7,392 nt of DNA from Nitrospirota bacterium (GCA_021785055.1 JAJYGS010000056.1:1-7392); one strand, 5' to 3'. Numbered from the stretch's first letter, positions 1 to 6,015 are shown. A program made the numbers and translations. The notes: a model not told the origin generated them from the sequence alone.

Positions 1-216
1 CGTGCCGACATCGGCATGAAGTTCGACGCCAACATACTCCTGCCCTACATCAACTGGAACAATCTCTATGTCGTCCGCTCGGTCATAAGGGCGTGGAATG
101 TTTCGGCCTCGCCCCAGGACGTCAAGGTAAAGGAAGCGCTCAGAAATTACATTAAAATGCCGGTTGACGACCGCTACAAAAACAAGGTCAGAACGCTTCT
201 GGACAAGCTGGGGTAG
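1..216 (+). CDS. C-terminal fragment of an unidentified protein (5' end outside window)
   Basis: The reading frame is open from base 1 to a TAG at 214-216, giving 71 visible residues. The frame continues upstream of the ATG at 16, and no ribosome binding site can be seen before that ATG, so I read it as the tail of a longer gene. The residues are mixed hydrophobic and charged. An aromatic stretch (LPYINWNNLYVV) is followed by a lysine-rich, helical-looking end closing in TLLDKLG. No signal peptide, membrane segment or catalytic motif is seen, and I do not recognise the family. It converges with the minus-strand gene ending at 301, leaving 84 bases with no clear terminator hairpin. Codon choice looks like that of the GC-rich neighbours. 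Confidence 0.6.
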   Translation, partial: RADIGMKFDANILLPYINWNNLYVVRSVIRAWNVSASPQDVKVKEALRNYIKMPVDDRYKNKVRTLLDKLG

Positions 217-300
217 GTTTGGCGGAAAACTGTCTTGGTACGTTTATCCGGCAAATTCCTGCCAGTATACGGGGGGACTATAAGGGTTCCGGGCGGTTTT

Positions 301-1842
301 TTACTCTGCCTTCCGTGGGGCGGAGAGGAACGGCTTCCATTTCTCCCTCAGCTTCGCAGCCTTCTCCAGCAGGATGTGTTTCTTGGTTGCGTCCGTCATG
401 CCCTCTGCGGCCTGGTCGTAGGCGTCGAGGGCCTTTGTTATCTTGCCCTCGCCCTCATATGCCTCCGCAAGCCCCCCAAGGATGGTCGGCCTTTCCTTGC
501 GGTCTAACGGCGTTATGCGGGCAAGGACCTTTTCGTACTCCCCCGCCGCCTTTTTGTATTCCCCGGCAAGCAGGAGCGTCTGGGCGTAATCTTCCCTTAC
601 GTAAAGATTATCGAAGCCGAGCGCGATTTTCTTATCCAGGGCGTCTATGGCCTCCTTGTATCTCTTTTCGGCATACAGGGCGTTATACAGGGCCGTCCAG
701 CACCGGGGGTCTTTCGGATTGATCTTGGCGGCAATCCGGGCGAAATACTCCGAATCCGGAGGCATTTTCTGGGACAGGAAATAATCCGCCATGTCGAGAT
801 ACGCAGGGTAGTAGTTCTTGTCGAGGCCGACCGTATCGGCAAGCTCCATCCTTACCCCCTTGAGGTCTTTCAGCCCGAAAAGGGCGAGCGCCATATCGTA
901 ATGTAAAGAGGGGTCTTTCGGGTCTTTTTTTATGGCGTCCGCATACGACTGGGCCACGCCGTTCAGCTGATAGAAGGTCTCGTCGTACATGGCCTGAGAG
1001 CGGAGTTTCCAAGTGGCGGGAGGGCCTTTTTTGAGTTTCTTCGGGTCTGAAAAATATGTGTAAAGATAGCGCGCTATGAACCTGTCCTTTACGGAAAGGG
1101 GAGGCAGGGAGCTGGAATAGGATACCGTCGCGTCCGATACCCTTATACCGGACGAACCCAGAGAGTTCGCGACGCCCCCGAAGAGGTCGAGAAACGGCGT
1201 CTTGACCTCGTTTTCATACAGATCCTTGAAAAATCCCGGATCCGCCAGCACAACCATCCGCCGCCTTATCCTCGGCAGGTCCTTCAGGGCGAAAATCCTT
1301 ACCGGAACACCCGCTATCATCCCGCGAATTCCGTTTTTGTAATGCCTGAAAGTGCCGACCTCCGTCTTCGACAGCCCGATGGATTTGAGGAATTTCCGCA
1401 GATTATTTATCGACTCGGTTTTCACGGATTTTTTGGCTGGCGCGGCCCAGTAAATCTCCCTTATAATCCGCTCCCTTGCCGCAAACCACAGGAAGTTGCC
1501 GGGGCCGACAGGATAGTTCTTCGCGGTGGGATAACCTTTGCTGAAAAGCTCTTTCCAGTCGTTTCTCCTGTAAAGGGCCCTGGCCCTCCTGAACCTTCTC
1601 CGGTCGAGCGGAGAGATGCCGGGGGCGGAGGAAATCAGGAGCAGGGTTATGGGCTTTCTTATGCGGCGCTCCTTCCATATCCTTATGGATTCCTGGGGCA
1701 GCTCCACGAGGCGGGCCTTCGGGGGCCTTCCGTTTATGTCGAGGACGGGTTTTATGGTGTCGGAAACGGCGGCCTTCGGGACGAGCAGGGCCGCCAGAAT
1801 AAAAAACGGGAGAAAGAGCCGTTTTGCGGAATTTAAACGCAT
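301..1842 (-). CDS. Exported protein with unassigned N-terminal domain and C-terminal TPR-like repeats
   Basis: The protein is 513 residues from the chosen ATG at 1842. That start gives a textbook signal peptide: a basic n-region (MRLNSAKR), a hydrophobic core (LFLPFFILAALLV) and a likely cut near KAAVSD. In-frame ATGs at 1857 and 1902 would only lengthen the n-region; none has a good ribosome binding site, so the start is uncertain. Residues about 30-270 form a domain I cannot assign. Its features are LVELPQESIRIWKER, a hydrophobic strand ending LLISSAPG, FLWFAARERIIREIYW and VVLADPGFF. Residues about 290-495 contain helical repeats of TPR type (for example DPSLHYDMALALFGL, DPRCWTALYNALYAEKRYKEAI and NLYVREDYAQTLLLAGEYKKAAGEYEKVL), which usually bind protein partners. 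The location is probably periplasmic. The gene stands alone and is divergent from the DUF1573 operon. Confidence 0.8.
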   Translation of the reverse strand: MRLNSAKRLFLPFFILAALLVPKAAVSDTIKPVLDINGRPPKARLVELPQESIRIWKERRIRKPITLLLISSAPGISPLDRRRFRRARALYRRNDWKELFSKGYPTAKNYPVGPGNFLWFAARERIIREIYWAAPAKKSVKTESINNLRKFLKSIGLSKTEVGTFRHYKNGIRGMIAGVPVRIFALKDLPRIRRRMVVLADPGFFKDLYENEVKTPFLDLFGGVANSLGSSGIRVSDATVSYSSSLPPLSVKDRFIARYLYTYFSDPKKLKKGPPATWKLRSQAMYDETFYQLNGVAQSYADAIKKDPKDPSLHYDMALALFGLKDLKGVRMELADTVGLDKNYYPAYLDMADYFLSQKMPPDSEYFARIAAKINPKDPRCWTALYNALYAEKRYKEAIDALDKKIALGFDNLYVREDYAQTLLLAGEYKKAAGEYEKVLARITPLDRKERPTILGGLAEAYEGEGKITKALDAYDQAAEGMTDATKKHILLEKAAKLREKWKPFLSAPRKAE

Positions 1843-1912
1843 GAGAAAGATTAACATTTTCGGACATCGAAAGTCAACGACGATGTGGCGCGGCTCTTGC
1901 ATAATAGCCCCG

Positions 1913-1923
1913 GTTATGATAAC
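1913..1923. promoter_or_regulatory. Short perfect dyad (GTTAT-G-ATAAC), possible operator
   Basis: GTTATGATAAC is a perfect 5+1+5 inverted repeat in the region between the divergent TPR and DUF1573 genes. It overlaps the -10 of the proposed minus-strand promoter and also holds a plus-strand TATGAT. Its position suits a regulator acting on one or both genes, but a dyad this short can occur by chance. Confidence 0.25.
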
Positions 1924-1944
1924 TTATCCGGGTGCCAAATCCAA
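1916..1944 (-). promoter_or_regulatory. Possible sigma-70-type promoter for the TPR gene
   Basis: Read on the minus strand, TTGGAT (1944-1939) and TATCAT (1921-1916) are separated by 17 bases. They match the -35 and -10 consensus at 4 of 6 and 5 of 6 positions. Transcription would start near 1909 and leave a leader of roughly 65 bases before the ATG at 1842. The -10 lies inside the short dyad at 1913-1923. This rests on consensus matching only, in a short divergent region. Confidence 0.3.
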
Positions 1945-1953
1945 ACAAACAAC

Positions 1954-1960
1954 AGGAGGT
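1954..1960 (+). promoter_or_regulatory. Ribosome binding site fixing the DUF1573 start
   Basis: AGGAGGT lies 7 bases before the ATG at 1968. It decides this start over an in-frame GTG at 1932, which would add 12 polar residues before the signal peptide. Confidence 0.85.
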
Positions 1961-1967
1961 TGTCAAA

Positions 1968-2720
1968 ATGAAGAAACCGGCATTGATCTGTGCGGCTACG
2001 GCCTTATTTTTAAGCCTCTCTCTTTACGTCGCTCCCTTCGCCAGTGCCGCCCAGCCGAAGGTGGTGATAACCCCGATGAACTTCGACTTCGGGACTATCG
2101 ACGAGGGTGTCAAGTCCAAGGCGACTTTCACGATAAAAAACGACGGCGATGCGCCCCTGGTTATCTACGACGTCAGGCCGACCTGCGGCTGCACCATAGC
2201 GAACTTAAGCACAAAGACAATAGCACCCGGCAAAACCGCAACGCTTGCAGCCGTCTATAACTCCATGAACGCAAGCGGCGAGGTCCGCAAGTTCATAACC
2301 GTCTCGACAAACGACGTCAAGACCGGCAGCGGCGTCCTCACCCTCACCCTCTCCGCAAACGTAAAAGCCAAGCCCGCCCCGGACATCGCCCTTTCCATCT
2401 ACATGCTCGCCAACGTCCAGATGCCTTCCGGCGGCAGCACCAAAAGGACCATCTCGGTTTCCAACCCGGGCCAGCTCGACCTGACAATCAACCAGATAAC
2501 CGCCTCGCAGGGCATTCAGGCCGTCATCGGCGGCGTGAATGTGTCGGAGGGCAAGACGGTGAATACCTCCCTGAAGCTCAAGCCCGGCCAGTCCGAGCAA
2601 ATGGACGTCACGATAAGTCCGAAGGTCAAGAAAGGCAATTACCAGGAGGTGCTGATTATCCGGTCTAACTCCACGAGAAACCCCGTAAGGGACTTTATCG
2701 TACAGGGTATGGTACAGTAA
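1968..2720 (+). CDS. Exported DUF1573 domain protein
   Basis: The protein is 250 residues and begins with a Sec signal peptide (MKKPALICAATALFLSLSLY...), with likely cleavage near residues 27-28 (ASA/A). Residues about 33-131 match DUF1573, an immunoglobulin-like beta-sandwich common in exported proteins. The match rests on the FDFGTIDEGVKSKATFTIKN strand pair, then DAPLVIYDVRPTCGCT with the paired cysteines C73 and C75, then a lysine-containing APGKTATL strand. Residues about 138-250 look like a second beta-sandwich, with SVSNPGQLDLTI, SLKLKPGQSEQMDVTISP and a closing FIVQGMVQ strand. The family has no established enzymatic role. C73 and C75 could bind a metal or form a disulfide, which is inference. 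The gene is first of a three-gene unit, with only 19 bases to the permease, and probably works with it in the periplasm. Confidence 0.88.
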   Translation: MKKPALICAATALFLSLSLYVAPFASAAQPKVVITPMNFDFGTIDEGVKSKATFTIKNDGDAPLVIYDVRPTCGCTIANLSTKTIAPGKTATLAAVYNSMNASGEVRKFITVSTNDVKTGSGVLTLTLSANVKAKPAPDIALSIYMLANVQMPSGGSTKRTISVSNPGQLDLTINQITASQGIQAVIGGVNVSEGKTVNTSLKLKPGQSEQMDVTISPKVKKGNYQEVLIIRSNSTRNPVRDFIVQGMVQ

Positions 2721-2739
2721 CCTAAGAGGCGGAAGTAAT

Positions 2740-3687
2740 ATGAACAGCGCCATCCTCGAAGTCCTTGGGGTCGTGTGGGACGGTCTTTTGAGGATGGGGC
2801 CATATGCCCTCGCGGGAGTAGCCGTCTCCGCGCTTATCAAGACCTGGAAGCTTGACAGAAGACTCTGGGTAATCCTGAACCGGGGCGGAGGCTGGGTGAT
2901 ATTCCTCGCCGCCGCCGCCGGCGTATTCTCGCCTTTGTGTTCCTGCGGCATCCTCCCCATCGCTGTGACGCTGCTTGAGGCGGGCTCGCCGCTCGGCCCC
3001 GCCATGGCCCTCCTCATATCCGCGCCTATCGTAGACCCGGCGTCGATAATGGTCAGTTACTCCGCGCTCGGAATTCCCTTAACTATCGCGAAGATAACCG
3101 GGGCCGTGGCTATGGGGCTATTCGCCGGTTTCTCCGCCAAGTGGCTTACTGAGGCTGGAATAATCGACGAAAACCCCTGGAACGGCGCGCCCCGGAAGGG
3201 CTATTGCGATGCGAAAACCGACCCTGCAAGCCCGAAAACCGTCCCTATCGACACCGTCCTTTCCGACAGGAAAGTCCCATTCTTCTTCGCCCGCGCAAAA
3301 GACACGCTCCTCATCGTCGGGAAGTTCTTCATAATCGCGCTCTTCATCCAGGGGATAATCGAGGCGTTCGTCCCGGCGAACTGGATTTACGCGCTCGCGG
3401 GCAGGAGCAGGTTCTCCGTCGTCTATGCCGCGCTCGTCGGCATACCGCTTCCCGTAAACGGCCTCTCCGCGGTGCCGATTGTCAAGGGCATGATGGACAC
3501 CGGGCACATCGGCTTCGGGCCTGCTGTGGCGTTTATGATTGCCGGGCCGGTCACGTCCATACCGGCGATGGCGGCGATGCTCGGCATGATGAAGAAGAGG
3601 ATATTCGTCCTGTACGTCTCCGTCAGCCTCATAGGCTCCATTGCGCTCGGCTATCTCTGGCAGTATATCTGGTTGGTGTCAAGATGA
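2740..3687 (+). CDS. DUF318/ArsP-type inner-membrane permease (PF03773 family)
   Basis: The protein is 315 residues and strongly hydrophobic, with about eight predicted membrane segments in two half-repeats. The first repeat carries PLCSCGILPIAV (residues 65-76, with C67 and C69), then GSPLGPAMALLISAPIVDP (82-100). The second has GIPLPVNGLSAVPIV (234-248), then GFGPAVAFMIAGPVTSIPAM (258-277) in the equivalent place but without cysteines. A polar loop around residues 140-180 separates the halves. This layout is typical of PF03773 permeases. Characterised members include ArsP, which exports trivalent organoarsenicals, and others are annotated as heavy-metal exporters. The substrate cannot be read from the sequence. 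The start at 2740 follows purine-rich GAGGCGGAAG. The 3' end overlaps the next gene by 4 bases. Confidence 0.88.
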   Translation: MNSAILEVLGVVWDGLLRMGPYALAGVAVSALIKTWKLDRRLWVILNRGGGWVIFLAAAAGVFSPLCSCGILPIAVTLLEAGSPLGPAMALLISAPIVDPASIMVSYSALGIPLTIAKITGAVAMGLFAGFSAKWLTEAGIIDENPWNGAPRKGYCDAKTDPASPKTVPIDTVLSDRKVPFFFARAKDTLLIVGKFFIIALFIQGIIEAFVPANWIYALAGRSRFSVVYAALVGIPLPVNGLSAVPIVKGMMDTGHIGFGPAVAFMIAGPVTSIPAMAAMLGMMKKRIFVLYVSVSLIGSIALGYLWQYIWLVSR

Positions 3688-4106
3688 AAAAATTTGTCCC
3701 TGCGCTTCTGTTGATACTTTGCCTCTCCACGCCCGCGACTGCGCACAGCCCGATGAACCGCTTCTGGGGCGAGGTGCCGGTGGACATGGACTTGTCCGGC
3801 GACATCCTCATCGTGAAGACCCTCACCGTCCCGGAAGGGGTGAAGCTCACGATAGAGCCCGGGACGATTGTGCGTTTCGAGCCATCCGAGAATAACGGCA
3901 TCGTCGTAAGCGGCGAGCTGATCGCGGTCGGGACAAAGGACAGGCCGATACAATTCATCCCGAAGGACGGCAAAGGCTTCTGGCGCGGTATCGAGTTCAT
4001 CACCGGCGGGAAAGGGAGAATCGAGGACTGCATAGTCGAACACGCGCAGAAAAAGATAATCGGGCAGAGCGGGAAAATTGTTATACAGAATGTGAAATTC
4101 AAATAA
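3684..4106 (+). CDS. Small exported protein with right-handed beta-helix-like repeats
   Basis: The protein is 140 residues. Its ATG overlaps the permease stop (ATGA, 3684-3687), so the two are translationally coupled. The signal peptide is MKKFVPALLLILCLSTPATA with likely cleavage after residue 20. The mature part reads as parallel beta-helix coils: GDILIVKTLTVPEGVKLTI (39-57), EPGTIVRFEP, NNGIVVSGELIAVGTKDRPI (70s-80s), FWRGIEFI and GRIEDCIVEHAQ. Such strings occur in pectate-lyase-like and carbohydrate-binding beta-helix proteins, which are normally several hundred residues. At 120 mature residues this one has only a few coils and no visible catalytic residues, so it may be a cap, binding or assembly partner rather than an enzyme. 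It probably sits in the periplasm or on the envelope with the DUF1573 protein. Confidence 0.8.
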   Translation: MKKFVPALLLILCLSTPATAHSPMNRFWGEVPVDMDLSGDILIVKTLTVPEGVKLTIEPGTIVRFEPSENNGIVVSGELIAVGTKDRPIQFIPKDGKGFWRGIEFITGGKGRIEDCIVEHAQKKIIGQSGKIVIQNVKFK

Positions 4107-4120
4107 AATGCGGGATATGC

Positions 4121-4134
4121 CCAGAATTTTCTGG
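4121..4134. promoter_or_regulatory. Inverted repeat CCAGAA-TT-TTCTGG before the membrane-protein gene
   Basis: Perfect 6-base arms are separated by two bases. The right arm runs into the GGAG ribosome binding site (4133-4136) of the gene starting at 4143. A protein bound here, or an RNA hairpin, could occlude that site. The arms are too short and the loop too small for a strong RNA hairpin, so a DNA operator is more plausible. No following T-run makes it a terminator. Confidence 0.3.
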
Positions 4135-4142
4135 AGATTCAC

Positions 4143-4577
4143 ATGTTTTTAATTGGTTTCCCAGTTAAACACGAAACGTGGTTTTTCATTATTGCAGGTT
4201 TTCTAAGCATAATTTTCGGAATACGTGGAATCTTTATCCAAATCCACAATGTCGAAATTGAAAACAAAGATCTGAAAGACAAGGAAAACCCCGAATGGGG
4301 GTTATGGCAACGTATATTCGTCCACTATTTCCAAGATTTCGTTTACAATTTCGTCGGTTCGTTAGCGGGATGGGAGGCTTTATATATTTTCTCGTACCGA
4401 ATTTTTGAATCCGAGTCAACCCAACTCCATTTGGATGCTCTTAGATGGTCTGATTTCGGACTCGTTGTTTTCGCTCTCCTTGGAATTGTGGGAAAACTTC
4501 CACAGGCTATTGAACATTCTATTTGCTCGATTGGGGATGCAGTGAAAAATATTACCGGCAAACTCTCAAAGAACTGA
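4143..4577 (+). CDS. Unidentified small membrane protein, AT-rich
   Basis: The protein is 144 residues. GGAG at 4133-4136 lies 6 bases before the ATG. Three hydrophobic segments are visible, near residues 11-33 (TWFFIIAGFLSIIFGIRGIF), 66-85 (FVYNFVGSLAGWEALYIFS) and 104-119 (DFGLVVFALLGIVGKL). A charged lysine/glutamate stretch (about 36-52) lies between the first two. I do not recognise a family. The base composition is unlike the neighbours: 4201-4260 has 20 G/C of 60 and 4381-4440 has 23 of 60, while 5461-5520 in the methylase gene has 42 of 60. This suggests recent acquisition. It follows the beta-helix gene by only 36 bases on the same strand, so it could be co-transcribed, but composition argues it is an insert rather than an original operon member. 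Confidence 0.65.
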   Translation: MFLIGFPVKHETWFFIIAGFLSIIFGIRGIFIQIHNVEIENKDLKDKENPEWGLWQRIFVHYFQDFVYNFVGSLAGWEALYIFSYRIFESESTQLHLDALRWSDFGLVVFALLGIVGKLPQAIEHSICSIGDAVKNITGKLSKN

Positions 4578-4650
4578 TATTATGCATCCCATTTTTTAAA
4601 AACCGCTGACTTCCTGCTTTTGCGGAAAGACGGCAAGGACAACTTTTAAA

Positions 4651-4678
4651 TTGATAATTTTTGCACGCTTTGTATAAT
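4651..4678 (+). promoter_or_regulatory. Strong sigma-70-type promoter for hicBA
   Basis: TTGATA (4651-4656, 5 of 6) and a perfect TATAAT (4673-4678) are separated by 16 bases. The predicted start is near 4685, about 25 bases before the hicB ATG. It lies in an AT-rich non-coding stretch, which favours activity and gives the toxin-antitoxin pair its own transcription. The rest of the 132-base gap (4578-4709) shows only a weak 4-base stem and no convincing terminator. Confidence 0.65.
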
Positions 4679-4697
4679 TAGGATAGTTATTTTGGGC

Positions 4698-4703
4698 GGG
4701 AGG
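4698..4703 (+). promoter_or_regulatory. Ribosome binding site fixing the hicB start
   Basis: GGGAGG lies 6 bases before the ATG at 4710. It rules out the in-frame TTG at 4692, which lies upstream of this site. Confidence 0.8.
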
Positions 4704-4709
4704 TCTTGC

Positions 4710-4925
4710 ATGAATATCCGATATACGGTAATTTTCGAGCCGGAAGATGAAGGAGGTTTTCACGTCTACTGCCCCGCTCTTCCCGGCTGCCACTCGTACG
4801 GAGATACCAGGGAAGAGGCGCTGAAAAATATCCGGGAGGCTATCGAGGCTTACCTGGGAAGCCTCAAGAAGGACGGCCTGCCGTTCCCCGAAGATTCAGC
4901 CGAAAAGGTGGAAGTGGCGGCATGA
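4710..4925 (+). CDS. hicB: HicB-family antitoxin (short form)
   Basis: The protein is 71 residues. It shows the HicB N-terminal partial RNase H-like fold. MNIRYTVIFEPEDEGGFHVYCPALPGCHSYGDT is the usual strand-strand-PALPGC pattern, followed by the REEALKNIREAIEAYL helix and an acidic tail. In the family this domain binds and neutralises HicA in the cytoplasm. No ribbon-helix-helix or helix-turn-helix domain follows, whereas longer HicB proteins use one to repress their own promoter. Autoregulation by this protein is therefore doubtful unless a partner supplies DNA binding. Its gene comes before the toxin, the reverse of the classical E. coli hicAB order, and the two overlap by 4 bases (ATGA), which ties toxin translation to antitoxin translation. 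It has its own strong promoter. Confidence 0.92.
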   Translation: MNIRYTVIFEPEDEGGFHVYCPALPGCHSYGDTREEALKNIREAIEAYLGSLKKDGLPFPEDSAEKVEVAA

Positions 4926-5149
4926 CGCGCCTGCCTCGTGTTACGAGCAGAGAGTTAATCGGCGTCTTGATTAAAAAGGGGTTTTCAAAACATCACCAAG
5001 TCGGCAGTCATGCCGCCTACCGAAGCGAGGACGGCAAGAAGCGTGTCATAGTAGCAATTCATCCCGGCCAAATCATCCCGCCAAAGACCTTAAAAGCCAT
5101 TTTGAAAGATGCCGGCATGACAATTGAAGAATTTGACGCCATTGTTTAA
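4922..5149 (+). CDS. hicA: HicA-family mRNA interferase toxin
   Basis: The protein is 75 residues with the double-stranded-RNA-binding-like HicA fold. Visible landmarks are RELIGVLIKKGF (10-21), then QVGSHAAYR with the expected catalytic histidine H30, then VIVAIHPGQIIPPKTLKAIL (42-61) with H47, and the closing LKDAGMTIEEF. Family members cleave mRNA and arrest growth when freed from HicB. Length and all key landmarks are intact, so the toxin should be functional. The ATG at 4922 overlaps the hicB stop, with no independent ribosome binding site needed. The pair sits next to AT-rich DNA and a dispersed repeat, a common setting for acquired toxin-antitoxin modules. Confidence 0.93.
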   Translation: MTRLPRVTSRELIGVLIKKGFSKHHQVGSHAAYRSEDGKKRVIVAIHPGQIIPPKTLKAILKDAGMTIEEFDAIV

Positions 5150-5162
5150 AGAGTAAAGTCCT

Positions 5163-5215
5163 TGGATTCCCGCTGGAGCCTGCCCTGAGCGAAGCCGAAT
5201 GGGCGGGAATGACGG
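5163..5215. repeat. REP-like imperfect palindrome
   Basis: ATTCCCGC (5166-5173) is the exact reverse complement of GCGGGAAT (5203-5210), and a second inner pair GCCC/GGGC (5182-5185, 5201-5204) is nested inside. The flanks TGG and GACGG, and the core CCTGAGCGAAGCCGAA, resemble dispersed intergenic repeats seen across many proteobacterial and Nitrospirota genomes; this is recalled, not searched. An in-frame ATG at 5209 falls inside the right arm and should not be taken as the start of the downstream gene. The element fills most of the gap between hicA and the methylase gene and could fold in RNA and attenuate read-through. Confidence 0.55.
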
Positions 5216-5235
5216 GCTTTAAGGAAATGGAAATC

Positions 5236-5240
5236 GAGGA
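5236..5240 (+). promoter_or_regulatory. Ribosome binding site fixing the methylase start
   Basis: GAGGA lies 7 bases before the ATG at 5248. It supports this start over the ATG at 5209 in the repeat, which would add 13 residues unlike the family N-terminus. Confidence 0.7.
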
Positions 5241-5247
5241 AACTTTG

Positions 5248-6015
5248 ATGGATAAGAATACTCGCGGCAAGCTCTGGTTCGTGGGCGGGGGGCCGGGAGA
5301 CCCGGCTCTGATGACGCTTCGGGGGATGGAGATTTTAAAATCCGCGTCCCTCGTGTTCGCGCCCGGACACTATAAAGATTCATATGCAGAAGAGCTAAAG
5401 GGGAAGACGTTCCACGACCCGTTCGATTTTCACTACAAAGACCTGGTAGGAAAAATCGACGCCGCGCTGGCGGATGGCCGAGCCGTCGTGTTCCTCGTGC
5501 CGGGGGATCTGGCGATATTCTCGCCCGTGCAGTCCATAATCTCGCGTTACCCGGACGCAGAGGTAATCCCCGGAGTGAGCGCGCTTAACGCGGCATCGGC
5601 GGCTCTCAAGAGAACCTTCGACCTGCCCGGCATCTCGCACTCCACCATCGCCACGTCGCCCAAGACGATAAACAACAGCCCGGACACAATCGGCGAACTA
5701 AGCCGCCACCAGGCGACGCTCGTGCTCTTTATGAACAACAAGACGCCCGACGCGCTGGCCGCCGAGCTGTCCGAGGGTTATCCGCCGGACACGCCGGTGG
5801 CGATTGTCTCAAGAATATCCCTGCCGGGTCAGGGAATCGTAAACACCACCGCCGGCACTCTGTCAAAGGACGTTGACCCGGAGTGGTTCGCGGACGAGGA
5901 CGCGTTCAAGATTATCGTCGTGGGAAAGGCGCTGACCGCCTCGGAAGATCCGTCCTGGTGGGACAGGCGCAAGGACATGCGGGATGCGCGGCTGAAAAAG
6001 AATGCCAAGGAATAA
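5248..6015 (+). CDS. Tetrapyrrole (corrin/porphyrin) methylase, precorrin-4 methyltransferase-like
   Basis: The protein is 255 residues, the usual length of CobM/CbiF. It carries the SAM-binding landmarks of the TP-methylase fold: GKLWFVGGGPGDP (7-19), then MTLRG (22-26), a VPGDLAIFSPVQS segment (84-96, equivalent to the family GDP-loop), EVIPGVSALNAASAAL (105-120), and TLVLFMNN followed by DTPVAIVSRISLPGQ (181-195). The C-terminal pattern most resembles precorrin-4 C11-methyltransferase. The first substrate loop differs: CobM/CbiF have a YAGSL-type sequence where this protein has FAPGHY (37-42). No other cobalamin genes are in view, so the substrate may not be precorrin-4. The 3' end overlaps the next gene by 14 bases, and the protein likely works with the two U32 proteins downstream. 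Family assignment is secure; the specific reaction is not. Confidence 0.85.
   Translation: MDKNTRGKLWFVGGGPGDPALMTLRGMEILKSASLVFAPGHYKDSYAEELKGKTFHDPFDFHYKDLVGKIDAALADGRAVVFLVPGDLAIFSPVQSIISRYPDAEVIPGVSALNAASAALKRTFDLPGISHSTIATSPKTINNSPDTIGELSRHQATLVLFMNNKTPDALAAELSEGYPPDTPVAIVSRISLPGQGIVNTTAGTLSKDVDPEWFADEDAFKIIVVGKALTASEDPSWWDRRKDMRDARLKKNAKE

Noticed and set aside
217..300. Possible terminator between the two convergent genes (GGGCGGTTTTTT)
   Set aside because: There is a T-run, but no complementary arm upstream. The only stem found (GGCA/TGCC at 250-263) is four bases long and distant from it.
219..722. Plus-strand open frame of 167 codons antisense to the TPR gene
   Set aside because: The translation is proline-, serine- and arginine-rich as expected of a GC-rich shadow, and the opposite strand carries clear TPR repeats.
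1895..1920. Plus-strand promoter TTGCAT/TATGAT upstream of DUF1573
   Set aside because: The two elements are only 12 bases apart, too close for a sigma-70 promoter, and no other good pair was found, so the DUF1573 promoter stays unassigned.
2205..3017. 270-codon open frame on the minus strand
   Set aside because: It lies antisense across the DUF1573 and permease genes, which have signal peptide, family motifs and good ribosome binding sites. Its translation is low-complexity and matches nothing recognisable.
3651..4142. Overlapping minus-strand open frames across the beta-helix gene
   Set aside because: The plus-strand gene has a signal peptide, beta-helix repeats and a coupled start; the antisense translations show no coherent domain.
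4578..4650. Possible terminator hairpin after the membrane-protein gene (CCGC ... GCGG)
   Set aside because: The stem is four bases with a 15-base loop and is not followed by a T-run on the plus strand; on the minus strand it would serve no gene.
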